In this document: positions 1 through 11,830 of the stretch, piece by piece
How positions within the stretch are numbered: the stretch's first letter is position 1
Layout: every line of letters starts with the position of its first letter
NCBI RefSeq assembly: GCF_003254395.2
Contig: NC_037638.1
Span: forward strand, 13,599,086-13,663,085
DNA length: 64,000 bases
Direction: 5' to 3'
Origin: Apis mellifera
Taxonomy: Eukaryota > Arthropoda > Insecta > Hymenoptera > Apidae
Notes under the pieces: generated by a model
Database searches by the model: none
Told to the model about the DNA's origin: nothing
What the model saw: only the letters and a program-made list of their open reading frames with translations
Program-made: the position numbers and the translations under genes

Positions 1-180
1 TAAAATGTATATCTTAAAAATCTTATATTTATATATATACATATTAAATAATTTATTTATTATAATTTATTATAATTTATTATAATATTTAGTATAAAAA
101 ATTTTTAAACTCATTTTTATAGAAAATATTTAAAATATGTCTTTAAAATATTTTTGTTAAATCATTTCTTATGTTCTTTA
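1..180. other. AT-rich flank, no gene
   Basis: Short TTTATTATAA-type repeats near positions 50-85; nothing gene-like is visible. Confidence 0.6.
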
Positions 181-190
181 TAAGAATGAC

Positions 191-191
<1 letters not shown>

Positions 192-234
<43 letters not shown>
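192..234 (+). repeat. (AG)n microsatellite
   Basis: An uninterrupted AG dinucleotide run of 43 bases at the left edge of a GC-richer island. Such runs are length-polymorphic and can act as GAGA-factor-type sites in insects; no function is shown here. Confidence 0.97.
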
Positions 235-235
<1 letters not shown>

Positions 236-239
236 GAAA

Positions 240-690
240 ATTCGATTCAATTCGATTTAATTTGGTATTTTAAGAATCCAGGTGGCCCGAGCGATAATTC
301 TCGAAGCAATCAATGAGAGAAAATTATCGCAAAATACGCGCGCAAGGATCCCAATCGTAAGAAAAGTTTCAAAGGTAGAGCATTACGATCGCCTGGCTCT
401 TACGACCGAATGTCCTAGTGGTGTCTGCGGGTGAAATACGATTGGACCGGGTGAACCGATATCCGGTTGAAATCATTGGAAGGCGAGGAAAAGACTAAGG
501 GTTCTCTTTCTCTGTGTAGAGTAAGAACGATAGAAAATAAAAAAAACAAAAGTGCGAGAAACGCGGAAGATTCGAGAGACTTGAAGTAACGTGCGAGAGA
601 GGCAAGAGAAAGGTTTGAACTGGCCAGCAGAGTTTACGAGAAATCTTGGCCGTTAGCCAAGTTGCCTGGCCGGCTTTGGCTTCGGGTAAA
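240..690. other. GC-richer island 1
   Basis: CpG-containing patch directly after the AG microsatellite. It includes a small hairpin, CTTGGC at 645-650 pairing with GCCAAG at 656-661. No frame of meaningful length crosses it in either strand, so it is left as non-coding. Confidence 0.55.
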
Positions 691-699
691 AATTATTTG

Positions 700-1950
700 A
701 GATATGAATTTATGAACCTCGAACGAAGCATAGAAAATCAAAAAAGAAAGTATTTTGAATGTGTGTTCGAAAGATATTTATACTTACATATTTATGTATT
801 AATTTATATTCGAAATAATATATAATATTCAAAGTAATATATATAATAATATATAGTAATATAAATAATATATAATATTCAAATTTTAGAAACATACGTA
901 AATACTTTAATAGGTAAATTTATATATTATAATAAATAAAAAAAATATATAAATATATTTATGTCCTATATATTTTAATTTTTGAGTTATTAAAAAAAAT
1001 ATTTAACATGTTTGTTTCCATGCATTAATCACCATTATACAATTATTTTCGTATTTCTGTAAATTGAATGAGATAGGATAAAATGCTTATCGCATATTCA
1101 TTCTGATTTTTTTATTCAATTTCGATATAAATAAACGATGTACGATTTTATAAAAAATAAATTTAGTAGATTTGATATTATTCAAAAAATACTTTATATT
1201 TTCAAATGATTATGCAATAACATTAAAGCGTTTGTTAAAGCTTATTAAAAAATTCGTTTAGCTTATTCATATGTTGTTGCTTGAGATAGTTTTTTCTTCC
1301 AAGAACATACTATATCGTAAGGATTTTCATGTGATAACTGATGATTTCAAATTTGATCGCCAACAATATTTAGCTTTTTGCTATGATTAATAAAAATTAT
1401 ATTGTCAAATCAATTAGTTTAAGTTGAAGTTTAGTTGAACATGGTCAAAAGCTGCATCCATATTTATTAATTTCTTGTAATAAGATTAAGAATTAATTAA
1501 GAATAAGATTTCATTGTTGTTATCAAAATTGCAAATATCAAATCCTTGTATTTGATATTTGTAGCACATAAAAAATTTATTTTGTATTTTTATATTTACG
1601 AATTTTTTTATTATAAGTTTATTAATTTATATATTATTATTATTATATTATTATTATATTTATTATATTTTATTAATTTATTTTTAGTTTTAATTATTTT
1701 AAGTTTATTAATTTATTTTTAGATTAAATTTCAAAGTTTATTTTTTTATATCTATCAATATTTCTGACATTTATTTTTAGGCTTTAATTTAATTCATATA
1801 TAATCATTTACAATCTTTTATACTTATATATATTATCTGTGATATAATAAAATTTTCAATATTTTTTCAAAAATATGTATATGTATCGTATCCGTTTCAT
1901 AAATTCTACGGTTTCAATAAAAAGAAAAAAGAAAAAGGCTAGTAAACACA
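700..1950. other. AT-rich stretch with ATT/TTA-rich tract
   Basis: A loose ATT/TTA-rich microsatellite sits at about 1631-1668. The only frame of note (710-895, minus) is I/Y/F-rich and reflects base composition. No gene seen. Confidence 0.6.
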
Positions 1951-1959
1951 CATTGGTAA

Positions 1960-2270
1960 GAAATTATATGACGATGATCAGATTTCCAAGAACTAGATAA
2001 GGCAAGTCGCGGTAGGATTTAATAAACTTAAAGCGACAAACCCACCAGTCTATCCGAAATTCCACCCCCGACCGCTGACGCCTTCAACCACCGTCAAATC
2101 TAGTCTCCCTGCTTATCCTTCGGTCCGACACAACCCTCTCACGGCTCTTAAATTACCTTAGCGTCGAATTTCACAGGCTGCGGTTTTTCGAGCCACATGC
2201 TGCCTCTCTTCGATGTCTGTCTTGCCTCAACCCCTTACAAGTTGCCACTGAAATGCTTGAAAATCATATC
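1960..2270. other. C-rich island 2
   Basis: The plus strand is strongly pyrimidine-biased between about 2040 and 2150, with several CpGs. No open frame of note and no splice-flanked exon visible. Function unknown. Confidence 0.5.
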
Positions 2271-2279
2271 GTCCCATGT

Positions 2280-2900
2280 ACTATAATGAAAAATGAACAA
2301 CTTCAGTTTTTACAAGTCAAAAAGTTCGATTTTCATTTTTAATGTGCCATTAAAGATTTTTAATTTCTTGTTTTATGAAATGTTTCCATTCTATTAAGTT
2401 TTTAATACATTTGATATTTATTATTCTTGTATCTTTTTCTTTTTAGAAATAAGATTTTGTATATAAGAAGAAATAGTAATATTGATTGACAGTATATTTA
2501 TATTTTTGGGATCATTTGTGAAATTGCAAATATTTACAGTCAATTATTTTTAATCCTTAATCAAAAAAAATAAATATATAATATTTTTAATCCTTAATCA
2601 AATAAAATTTATATAAATATATTTTTTCTTTGGAAAATTTTCAATTTTTACTATCACTATAAAGAAAAATATTAGATAGATATAATAGTTTTTAAAGTTT
2701 AATTTACGTTTCAACATCTTAAAATTCAATTCTATTTATCATAAAGCAAAATTTGTTCCAATTAATTTAATTTTATTCAATTTATTTCTAATTTTAATTT
2801 TTCATATTTCCATTATAACAAAAATAAAATATTTTTATCTGAAAAGTTAAAATTAGAATTCTTTTTTTAAAACTTGAATATTTTCTATAAAATTTAACTT
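2280..2900. other. AT-rich stretch with a 20-bp direct repeat
   Basis: An identical 20-bp segment (ATTTTTAATCC then TTAATCAAA) occurs at 2546-2565 and 2583-2602, a period of 37. Otherwise simple AT-rich sequence without a gene. Confidence 0.7.
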
Positions 2901-2904
2901 TGGT

Positions 2905-3330
2905 TTCTACGATACAGATCGCTGCACTTCTTCAAGCAGAATATATGTCGTTCCTTAAAAAGTTAATGAACTCTTGTCTGCTGTCGAGTAAAATCCGGAA
3001 GAGTCCGCATAGCCGGAAATTAAGGAAGTCCCCGAAATGTCGCGCATCAAAAGTTGAGTAACTTCTTGGCGTACACGTTCGTACGTAAACGGTAGCAGTC
3101 CAGGTTAACGCAGAAAGATATGGTCGAGGTCCAGTCGAATCGTTTCCGCGCCAACTTTGGACGTCCACGGAATTTAAATGTTCTTTCCACAACCAATCCG
3201 CTTCATTGATCTATTTCTTAATTGTCGTTTATAATCGGATAGAATTTCGTAACGTTGCAATTTTATTTTAGATCGTGAAGGAATTTGATATTTTCCGTCG
3301 AAAATGAATATTCATTGCGATTGTCTCATT
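2905..3330. other. GC-richer island 3
   Basis: CpG-containing patch that holds the candidate exon at 2918-3061. Both strands are open for part of it, which is expected where GC rises and stop codons become rarer. Confidence 0.5.
2918..3061 (+). other. candidate terminal coding exon (unproven)
   Basis: After an acceptor-like site (pyrimidine-biased stretch ending ACAG at 2914-2917) an open frame runs 47 codons to a TAA at 3059-3061. It begins IAALLQAEYMSFLKKLM, and the rest is K/R/S-rich, ending KVE. Composition is protein-like, and the segment coincides with the start of a GC island. Against it, a minus-strand frame (2932-3192, 86 codons, no ATG start) is also open over the same bases, I recognise no family, and no partner exon is visible. 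It may simply be conserved non-coding DNA. Confidence 0.13.
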
Positions 3331-3339
3331 CTGACAAAA

Positions 3340-4190
3340 AATTTTTGAAAAATTCACGAAATTGAAGACTTGTGTCGTTTTATTTTATGTGAATCTAATT
3401 TAAATTATACTTAATTATTAATTATCTTTATTATCTTATATTAATATATCAATTCTTAAATTATTACAGTTATTATTCTTAATTCTAAGTGTGTTATATA
3501 ATTCTGTGTGTTTCTTTATAGTGATTGACAAGTTCTTTTATAAAAGATGTAATATAACAAATAGAAAATTATATATATAATTATTAATGTATATTAATTA
3601 TTAGAAATAAAAAAAAATTAATTATTAGAAATAAAAAAAAGATATGAATTTCGTTTTGAAAAATAAAAGTTTTATGTATATTTAATTCATATTAAATATT
3701 AATATTTTGTAATATTACAACAGAAAATGTAATTATATTACAGTTAAAATGTAATTATATATACATTTAAATTAAACAACATATAAATAAATCTATAAAT
3801 CACTATATTTCGACATATTTAAATGTATAAAGATTATTGACCTGTTTGTCTGACAAAACATTATTTAAAAATAGTCAATACTTATATAAAAAGGAAAAAG
3901 TAGCAAAAATTGTCTTCATTTTCTTTCTTTTTCTAAAAAATAAGAGGACTTCATAATACTTTTATAATATTCTAAATTCAAGATTATCTATTTCTTCTAT
4001 TTTGGAGAATCATTTCTGAATATCTGAATATAGCAAAGATGATATGAGATAAAAAAAATTATAAAATCTGAATTCATATGAAATTAAATATTAGGACTGG
4101 TTTTCAATATCTCTTAGAACTAGTTTCTTTTTTTTTTTTTTTTTATGAAACAATGATTTTTTTATATGAAATATTCATTCGCTGCAAATA
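3340..4190. other. AT-rich stretch, no gene
   Basis: Contains the 24-bp duplication and a 17-T run near 4128-4144. Nothing else seen. Confidence 0.6.
3593..3640. repeat. 24-bp tandem duplication
   Basis: Two exact head-to-tail copies (3593-3616 and 3617-3640) of a unit starting ATTAATTATTAGAAAT and ending in eight A. Likely replication slippage, and recent because the copies are identical. Confidence 0.93.
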
Positions 4191-4560
4191 TTCATTGCAC
4201 AGAGATGAAATATGGTATTGGTTAGAAAGAACTGGCATGAAAGTGGAAGACACAAAGTACCAATTTCAGACGTGATCTCGCGGCTTACGTTTAAGACTGA
4301 AAACTTTGTAAACATGAGTCATGAAGTATGCATGGTTCGCGCGATCGAACGGCAGCGACGACGCCGACCGCGTTCGACTTTCCATCATATTGATGCCGCG
4401 TGCGACCAGAAACTGATCAAAGTTTTCTCGATACGACGGGATTTGAAATTAGTTATTTATACAAGAATACCGGAAGAACGAAAATGACGTGCGGGATCGT
4501 AGATGAAAGATGACGAGCGGATGAAGAAGAAGTCAATGTGGATGAAATAACGAGCTAAAT
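4190..4560 (+). other. GC-richer island 4 with a short open frame
   Basis: A plus frame is open from about 4212 to 4487. It contains an internal ATG at 4314, giving 57 residues that begin MSHEVCMVRAIERQRRRR and are arginine-rich at first. A possible acceptor (TTGGTTAG) lies at 4218-4225. No family is recognised and the arginine run tracks CpG-rich codons, so coding is doubtful. Confidence 0.1.
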
Positions 4561-5520
4561 TTTGATGCGATAACTATTATTGTAATTATAAATGAAGAAT
4601 TGGGAATTAATAATATGAATTTTTTTTTACGATTCTTTATTGAAAGATATAAAATTAAGTTTTTTCGAATTTTAATCATGTTATTTACAACTTCAAAAAA
4701 TTAGATAACTTTAATTAAAATATTAAATATAATATATTAACAATTTTAGTAAAAAATGAACGCAATAATTATGATTCATATTAATTATCTTAAAATTTTT
4801 AGAAAGTATAGTTCTGCAATATAATATAATTAGATGATAATGTTCAATGAATGTAATAAATATTAAAGATGTTGGAATATCTTTTTTCTCAGAAGAAAAG
4901 AACAGAAATTAATAATGGTGAATTTAATTATTTATGTAGTTTTAATTTCCAGAAATTTAATTCCAAATTTTTAATATTTAATTTTTAATATTTGATTAAT
5001 GTTTATACATGTTTGCACAACATAAATACATTAAAAAATTCAAATATATTTTAATATATTTAATATTAATGAAATTACTCTCTGTAATAATTGTAAAACA
5101 TATTTTTGCAATATATACTTTTTCTTATATACTTTCTTATTTATTTTCTGATTTATAAATATTTTATAATTATGTTACAAATTACTCTATTAGAAATGAT
5201 ATAATAGTCTGATTTCATATAAAAGTCATTCATACTCAAAAAAAAAAGTAAAAAATATTGTTTATTTAACATGTATTTATTCTTATATAATATTTTATAA
5301 AGAATAAATATATTATTAATAATAAATAAAAATTGTCTAAAACAAATTATACAATATTAAACATCAATACGTAGTATTAAAAATCAGAATTAAATACAAA
5401 AAAATGAAAAAATTTCCAATTCTAACACATTCAATCTTCTCGCAACAAATTCCTAAAAAATCTATAGTTGTAAAAGCACAGACTTCCAAGTTTACAATCC
5501 AAATCCCGAAAAAGAAGAGA
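4560..5520. other. AT-rich stretch, no gene
   Basis: Plain AT-rich sequence with short A runs (for example 5240-5249). No repeat unit longer than about 12 bp stood out. Confidence 0.55.
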
Positions 5521-5820
5521 AAAGAAGAAAAATTGGGTCGCAAACTCCGTAACCCCCAGTAACCATGTAGCACAAATGCTCTTTTCGCCGAACGATAAAT
5601 TCCAAGCCCGTTGAATCCTAATTAGAATCTGGCGCTTATCTCCGGCGCCAGCGTAAAATGCATAGGAATGCCTGATCCTAAAAACAACGAACCGGTCACG
5701 TCCATGCGATAAACTCGATCCACGTGCCCGCCCTTTTGTTCCCTGATTCCGCTCGTCCATCTTGCTACCATGATACGTTTTTGCTAACTATGACTTATTT
5801 TCCAATCGCATGTACATGTA
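5520..5820. other. GC-richer island 5
   Basis: The island lies immediately left of the inverted-repeat element. It carries one CACGTG E-box at 5721-5726. A minus frame of 109 codons (5431-5760) has no recognisable domain and runs out into F/L-rich AT sequence, so it is not called. Confidence 0.5.
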
Positions 5821-5823
5821 TAC

Positions 5824-5843
5824 AGAGTGATTCAAAAATACAT
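5824..5843 (+). repeat. left terminal inverted repeat
   Basis: Pairs with 6982-7001. The core GTGATTCA is identical in both arms. Confidence 0.5.
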
Positions 5844-6981
5844 CGAAGGATATAAGCAAATCTGTAGGATAAGTAGAAGAATTTTATTACTAATATTATT
5901 CACTTGGAAAATCAAATTATTCAATTTCATTTTTTGAGAAATTTTAAATTTTGATATATGATATTAAATATATTTAACTTTTTAGAAACTCACCGGAATC
6001 TCGATAGAGTTGATTAATTAGGTTTTATGTGATTCATATGTCCCATATTTTTTAGTTTTGGAAATATTAAAAAAAAAAAATGTCTCAAATGTTTTAATAT
6101 ACATTATTGCATACCTTACTATTGAATTTTAAAATATCAAGTATCTCTTAAATAGGAAATCTGAAACGGATTTGAAACAAATCAAATCTATTTTGTATCT
6201 TTTCTTGCATAACAAGATATTGTTTATGTTAAATAAATTGAATGTGAAAAAACTTTTGATTTAAAATGAGAAAAACAAAATAATTATATTGTATTTATTA
6301 ATATAATTATTAATCGAATTTATTAATCCATGAAAAACAAACACTCTAAACATTTTATATCAATTATAACAATCATTCATAAAATTAAGATATATACTAT
6401 GTATAATATGTAATATGTAATAGTATTTATATTCGTATATTTTTTTTATTTATTTTATAGTATAGACTTTATAGTCACTTTAAGTATTAATATGTTAATG
6501 ATATATTTTTAAGAGTCATTAAAGTAAACTCATTTAAACAATTTATTGTATGAAATATTCTATATGTAATCAGAGAATGTACAAGTGAAACATTCAGATT
6601 GCTAGTGATTCGAGGTCATAAAATTATTAGATCATGAATTAAATTATTTAGAACAGAAAAGAAAACAAAAGCTATTTGTATTTCCACAATGAATATATGA
6701 ATTGCATAGAAATCACTTACATAAAGATATATTACTTGATTTTAAAAAAATTAATCATATTTTGGCATGAAAAAAACAAAATTTTTCAAAAATGGAATTA
6801 ATTATTTTGTTTTCTACATCATCTTAAAAGTGGGAAAGACGAGAATATCTTTTAATAATGAGAATTACATTGGAACACATGATATTTACTTCAAAACATC
6901 AAAGTCATACATCAAAGTCATATACACAGTATCTTTGAATATATAATTGAGCAATATAAACGAAAAAAATTTTTAACAGAT

Positions 6982-7001
6982 ATCTATTTCTGAATCACCT
7001 T
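6982..7001 (-). repeat. right terminal inverted repeat
   Basis: Inverted partner of 5824-5843. The element ends against a CpG-rich island that starts at about 7010. Confidence 0.5.
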
Positions 7002-7009
7002 ATATTATA

Positions 7010-7400
7010 TGCAGAGCCCGAACGTGGCGTCATTGCGCTCGATGTAGGTTGTCAGGTTGGCGACGTTCCCTCGGCACACCGGCACTCGCATAACAAAGTA
7101 GCGCAAAACAATACTGCGTGTTTTCACTCCCCTCCAACCGTCACCGTTCCATCAGCATTCCTTAGTTCTCGCTTTTCTCTGCGACGTTTCTCCCAGGTAT
7201 TCCATATAACATTTCTTTTTTCTTTCCTTTACTCCCTGTCGCGTTTCCATCTTTTTCTCTCTCGTTGCTTCTACTTTTGCCCTGATTGCTAGACTACGAG
7301 TAACACAATGGTATCGCAGCGATAATGGCGCCCGCGTACTGCTACTCTCGCAGTATTATTTGCGCTGTCTGACTGCGTTAAACTGAAATTACTGAAATTC
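7010..7400. other. GC-richer island 6
   Basis: CpG-rich on both sides, with a pyrimidine-rich middle (about 7120-7290). A Sox-like ACAATGG lies at 7306-7312 beside GATAATGG. No supported frame. Looks like candidate cis-regulatory DNA. Confidence 0.5.
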
Positions 7401-7409
7401 TAAGCCTAG

Positions 7410-8530
7410 TACGAAAGGTATATATAATAGAAATTATTCTTGTCACGAAATCTTAACAATGATATTTCTATTATAATATTTAATTAAATTAATTGAGAAT
7501 AGTTGCATGCATTATATATACTTTGCATTAATAAATTTAGAGGATTGCTTAAAGGAAATAATTATATTTCTAATAATGAAAATTTAAAAAGCGGTTAATT
7601 GAAAAAAATAATTATAATAATTATAATTTTAAATTTTAATTATTATACATAATATCATACAATAAATTATTATTAAAGATCATTGTTAAATATTAGTTAT
7701 AAGATTTATACATTTTGTTCTAAATTATTAATTCATCAATTATAATTTTTATATCTTAAATCAAATTGAAATATCTATTTCTTAAATTATTTTGAAAAAA
7801 AAAAGAAATCATATATCATAAATTTTATCATGATTTTAATTAATATATTTCATTTATTATCTTTTTATTTTCATTATATTTTATTAATTGATAAAATATT
7901 TATTATTCCAAGAATTTTAGAATTTAGAAATTTTCTATTCAAATTTATTAAAGTTTCTAAAAGTTTCTAAAAAGATAAGATATTTATTTATCTTCCATAA
8001 TATAAATGAATTTTAATATAATTCTATTTAGTAAAATACATTTATATATTGAAATTATACAATACTAAAAACAAATAAATTATAGATACTATGTAATTAC
8101 ATAATGTGAATGTGTAATATGTCTGAACCGTAAAATTGAAAGAAATTAAATTCCCCAATTATCAAAATATTTAATGCATCATCAGAATAATTTCACACGA
8201 TGGTTCAAATGATTCAATCCATTATATTTGAAACAAAATCAAAACAATCGAAATAATCACATTAATAATAACAGTGAAATTTCGACAATCCTCGACATTT
8301 CAAAATCTTTATGATGTCGAAAAAAGATGGTCAAAAGATGAATCAACTTAATTCAGAGATGGATAATTATGGAATTTTAATTCGAACGAAGACATATATG
8401 CTAGATCATAAAATGAATAGTATTCGACAGCAATGAAAACCATGTGATAATAATGAATCATCGTCGCCAGTGAAAATCGAAATGATTATAATGATTATAA
8501 TGATTATAAATCGTAATAGTTTAAAATTTC
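7410..8530. other. AT-rich stretch, no gene
   Basis: No frame or longer repeat apart from the 9-bp triplet repeat at its right end. GC begins to rise from about 8270. Confidence 0.55.
8482..8508. repeat. 9-bp tandem repeat, three copies
   Basis: ATGATTATA repeated three times without mismatch. Confidence 0.9.
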
Positions 8531-8539
8531 GAAATGGTT

Positions 8540-9510
8540 AACAATACACGTAGCAATATGTAGCCGGAGAAGAAAAAAATCCTCGTGAGAACTTTCCAAA
8601 TTGTGTCGTAATTAGTACGCGATATAATATACTGCAGGTCACGGATCGAATTAAAGCGTTTAAACTACCGTTTCTTCTCGAATGAGAAAGAAACGGTATG
8701 GAGGAACGTGCGTTGAGAAAGGTTTGAAACGAAGAGAGTTTAAAAAACGTAGAGAGTTAGCATGTTGGAAGAGAATCGGTATCTCGGTATTTCGGAAAGC
8801 CCATGGAAAATTTGCGGAATCAAAGCATATGCCTTGTCCTTCTGAATCTGTACTCTACCTTCTCTTTATCGTTTCCTCTTTCTCGCTATTTCGAGAGCAC
8901 TCGCTTGGATATCGAAAACAATTTCAATTTGAAAAGTTTAAATACCCCAGTCTGGGCAGTGGAAGTGGTGGGGGAAGGAGGGGAATGTGTATGCTCGAGA
9001 AGAAGATAGAAGGAAACGAAAGCGGTCGCTGAAGAGAATGGAAGACAAGAAATTGAAGAAGAGAGAGAAAGAAAAAGGATCGGGAGAAGCACAGGGGCTT
9101 TGTGAAAGTGGTCGGTATTTCGAATTTCCCTTTAATTTGAAATATAAGGATCCTTCTCTCCATGGTCCTTGCCGCCCAGAAACTCGCAACCCTCTCAAAG
9201 GCGACGTTATCTCCCCAACTCTTGCACCCTCGACTTGAAAGCTCACCTCTCCCACCTCTTCTGCGCTCCGCTTCCATCTCCGCCTTCACCAGTCGCCTGG
9301 TTTCTTCGGTCTTTCACCTTCGTTTCTCGCCATCGTTCTCGCTTGAAATTCGCGAATTAGTCTCTTTCAGAGACAACTTTCCTCCTTCCTTCGTAAACTC
9401 GTAGGCAATCCCCCATCTCCTTCATCGTGCTGGGATTGCCACCCTCTTCGGTGTGTCTGCGAGAACACGCCATACGAAAAATTGCCGGTAGGTCGTAGTG
9501 ATGAGAACTT
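8540..9510. other. GC-richer island 7 with purine/pyrimidine switch
   Basis: The plus strand is purine-rich from about 8680 to 9110 and pyrimidine-rich from about 9180 to 9430, so the strand bias reverses in the middle. Many overlapping frames (up to 121 codons) are open on both strands because biased sequence lacks stops. Their S/L/F- or K/R/E-rich products match no family. AATTCGCGAATT at 9347-9358 is a perfect 12-bp palindrome. Confidence 0.5.
9404..9440. repeat. hairpin-forming inverted repeat
   Basis: GGCAATCCC at 9404-9412 is exactly complementary to GGGATTGCC at 9432-9440, with a 19-base spacer. It is a stable GC-rich 9-bp stem inside an island, and could be a DNA or RNA structure. 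Too short for a typical microRNA precursor. Confidence 0.75.
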
Positions 9511-9519
9511 TTAGAGTTT

Positions 9520-10770
9520 TAAAGCGAATTTCAAGGAATACGATAATACAATATTATGTATAATAATAATAATAATATTTCAATGGATTTAATTTTATTT
9601 TAGTTATAAAAAAATTTTTTTTAAAGTAATTGTCGATAAGAACCTGGATAGCATAATTTTAGAATTTTTCATGATACTGGTTTGGAATCTTTTAAAATTA
9701 AATATTTAGAATTTAAAACGTTTTATTATTAGATGTTCAAAACCATATGAATTCATTCATTCTATGATTAAATAATCATGATTCTTTTTCTTTTTTTTGA
9801 TTAATTTCTATTTTATCATATAATTTATCATTGAATTTAATAATGACAAATTTTCATAATAATTTAAGATATCGTTATTATTATTTTATTATAATTTTCT
9901 GAATATAAATCAAATCATAAATTTATTTTTCATGATGCGTTATTCGTGTTATGTAATAATTTTATTCATATTCTATACAAAATATCAATATATTTATAGG
10001 ATCTTTAGAAAATTGATTTTAAAGACAAAAATAAAATATAAAAATGTTTATTAAATTAACTTAAGTTATAAGTAATTGAAATTTGCATTAGATAAAGATA
10101 GAGTGAGATAATTCTATTTTCATTATTGTTCTTCATTCTGTTTCTGTCTCTTATAATCCAATAAAAACTTAAATTATTTATAACAACATATATAACAATT
10201 AATAAATAATGTTCAACCGATAATTTTATATAGCAATTTTTATATTGGTTTTAATTTCTAAAATTGATCTTCAGAAATATTCTATATATATATATAGAAT
10301 GTCTATATCTATATATTTATATATGTATGTCTATATTCTATATGAATATATGTATATAATACTTTGAATATATATAAATATATAACTAAAATTAAAATGT
10401 CTTATCTTTTTTTTTTAATTTTTTTAATTTTATAATTTTTGAGTAAGTAAATCTTAGACAAATTTACAATGTGAATTAATTTATTTTTCTTAGCAAATAT
10501 ATTCCAAAGAAAATAATAAAAACATTCAGTTTTTACATATTTCGAGATATTAAATAGAATATTTTAATTTAAGAAAAACAGATTGGTTTCATTAAGAAAT
10601 CAAAAGTTATATCAAAAATAAACTTTATTTATAAAGCCATCTCTTTTCTTTTTCAATAAAGCAATCAGAAAATTTACAGTTAATTTTCTCTGTAAAATAA
10701 TATGTCTGACTCATAGTCACTGTCACATAATTTAAACTAATCGCATAAAGCTAAAAGGAATTGCAAAATC
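9520..10770. other. AT-rich stretch, no gene
   Basis: Contains nested TATA-rich runs at about 10279-10380 built from TCTATAT and ATATATAG pieces. No gene. Confidence 0.55.
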
Positions 10771-10779
10771 TTCTGCAAA

Positions 10780-10915
10780 CAACGTAGCAATTAAGCGTAA
10801 CGTGCCATCCGAGTCCGAACCACTTCCTTGTGCACGACAAAAGTTCATCGAAAACTTCTTTACTGTGGTTGACAACTCATTGCATATTCTTGGAACGATA
10901 TTAAATGCGATGCTT
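10780..10915. other. small GC-richer island 8
   Basis: A patch of about 130 bp with CpGs and no frame. Confidence 0.4.
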
Positions 10916-10919
10916 AAAT

Positions 10920-11830
10920 CTTTTTCTTTTATTTTTTTTTGTTTTTAAATAAAGCAATTAGTACTAGGATTTGTGAAAATTTATTTAAAAAAAAATTATT
11001 TTTATATTAAATTTTTATGCTAAACTAAATTTGAAAGTGAATTTTTGATGATAATTTGAAAATGGAATTTCATACTTAATTTTTAATGTAAATTTATGTT
11101 ATTTAAATCTAAAATTATATTATTATATCTGATTATATCTGAATTATTTTTTATAATAAATATGAAAAAAAATTGAAAAAACAATTTTGAAAATGAATTA
11201 TATAATTATATAATCAAGTAAATATTTATGTCCTCATTTTTTTTCTGATGCTACAATATTGATTGAATTCATATTTCTGTTGAAGAAATTGAAAAAATTT
11301 GATGACCATTATTTATTGACTATCAATTAATTAAATAGTTCTAAATTTATATGCGGATGAAAATACAATATATCTATATTGTATGTAATATATATGTACA
11401 TAAAAAATGAAATTCAAACTAATTTCATAAAAATTATAAAATTTATATTTAAAAAGAAAAATTATAATTATAATTTTCATTAAATTTACAAAATAATTAC
11501 AATGATTTAGAAAATTATCTGCGAACATTGTATTTACGAATATGTATTGTTTTTAAAATCTTATTTATTATAAATGACACTAATGTATAAATTAGTATAG
11601 ATTTTTACAAGTTTCTTGATAGTTAAAGTTAAAAAGTTAAAAATAAAACCAATATAATCTATTTATATAAAATAAATTAAATATTTATATAAAATAAATT
11701 ATGATCAATTTATTTGAAATAGATTCTTAATTTTCAAATAAATTTTTGATAAATACAATAATCTTCTAGAATCCAAATCTAAAATGATGTTACGATCCAA
11801 AAAATATCTGTAGTTTTCTACTTTATGACC
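10920..11830. other. AT-rich stretch, no gene
   Basis: The minus frame at 11331-11528 is I/F/Y/N-rich and compositional. No repeat of note. Confidence 0.55.

Larger units (their letters stand above)
5821..7004. mobile_element. probable decayed DNA transposon or MITE-like element
   Basis: Inverted termini face each other: left arm 5824-5843 (AGAGTGATTCAAAAATACAT) and right arm 6982-7001, whose complement reads AAGGTGATTCAGAAATAGAT. They match at 16 of 20 positions. Both ends are flanked by TA-containing sequence (TATA at 5819-5822 and 7001-7004), which would fit a TA target duplication as in Tc1/mariner-type elements. The interior is about 1.14 kb, AT-rich, and has no frame above 60 codons, so it is non-autonomous or badly decayed. 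Boundaries depend on a single TIR pair; family is not identified. Confidence 0.4.

Noticed and set aside
7030..7060. Mariner-like AGGTTGGC terminus
   Set aside because: Only an 8-base resemblance with no inverted partner at a plausible distance.
8886..9404. Cluster of 60-121 codon frames on both strands
   Set aside because: All overlap one another within purine- and pyrimidine-biased halves; none shows a domain, splice pair or consistent frame.
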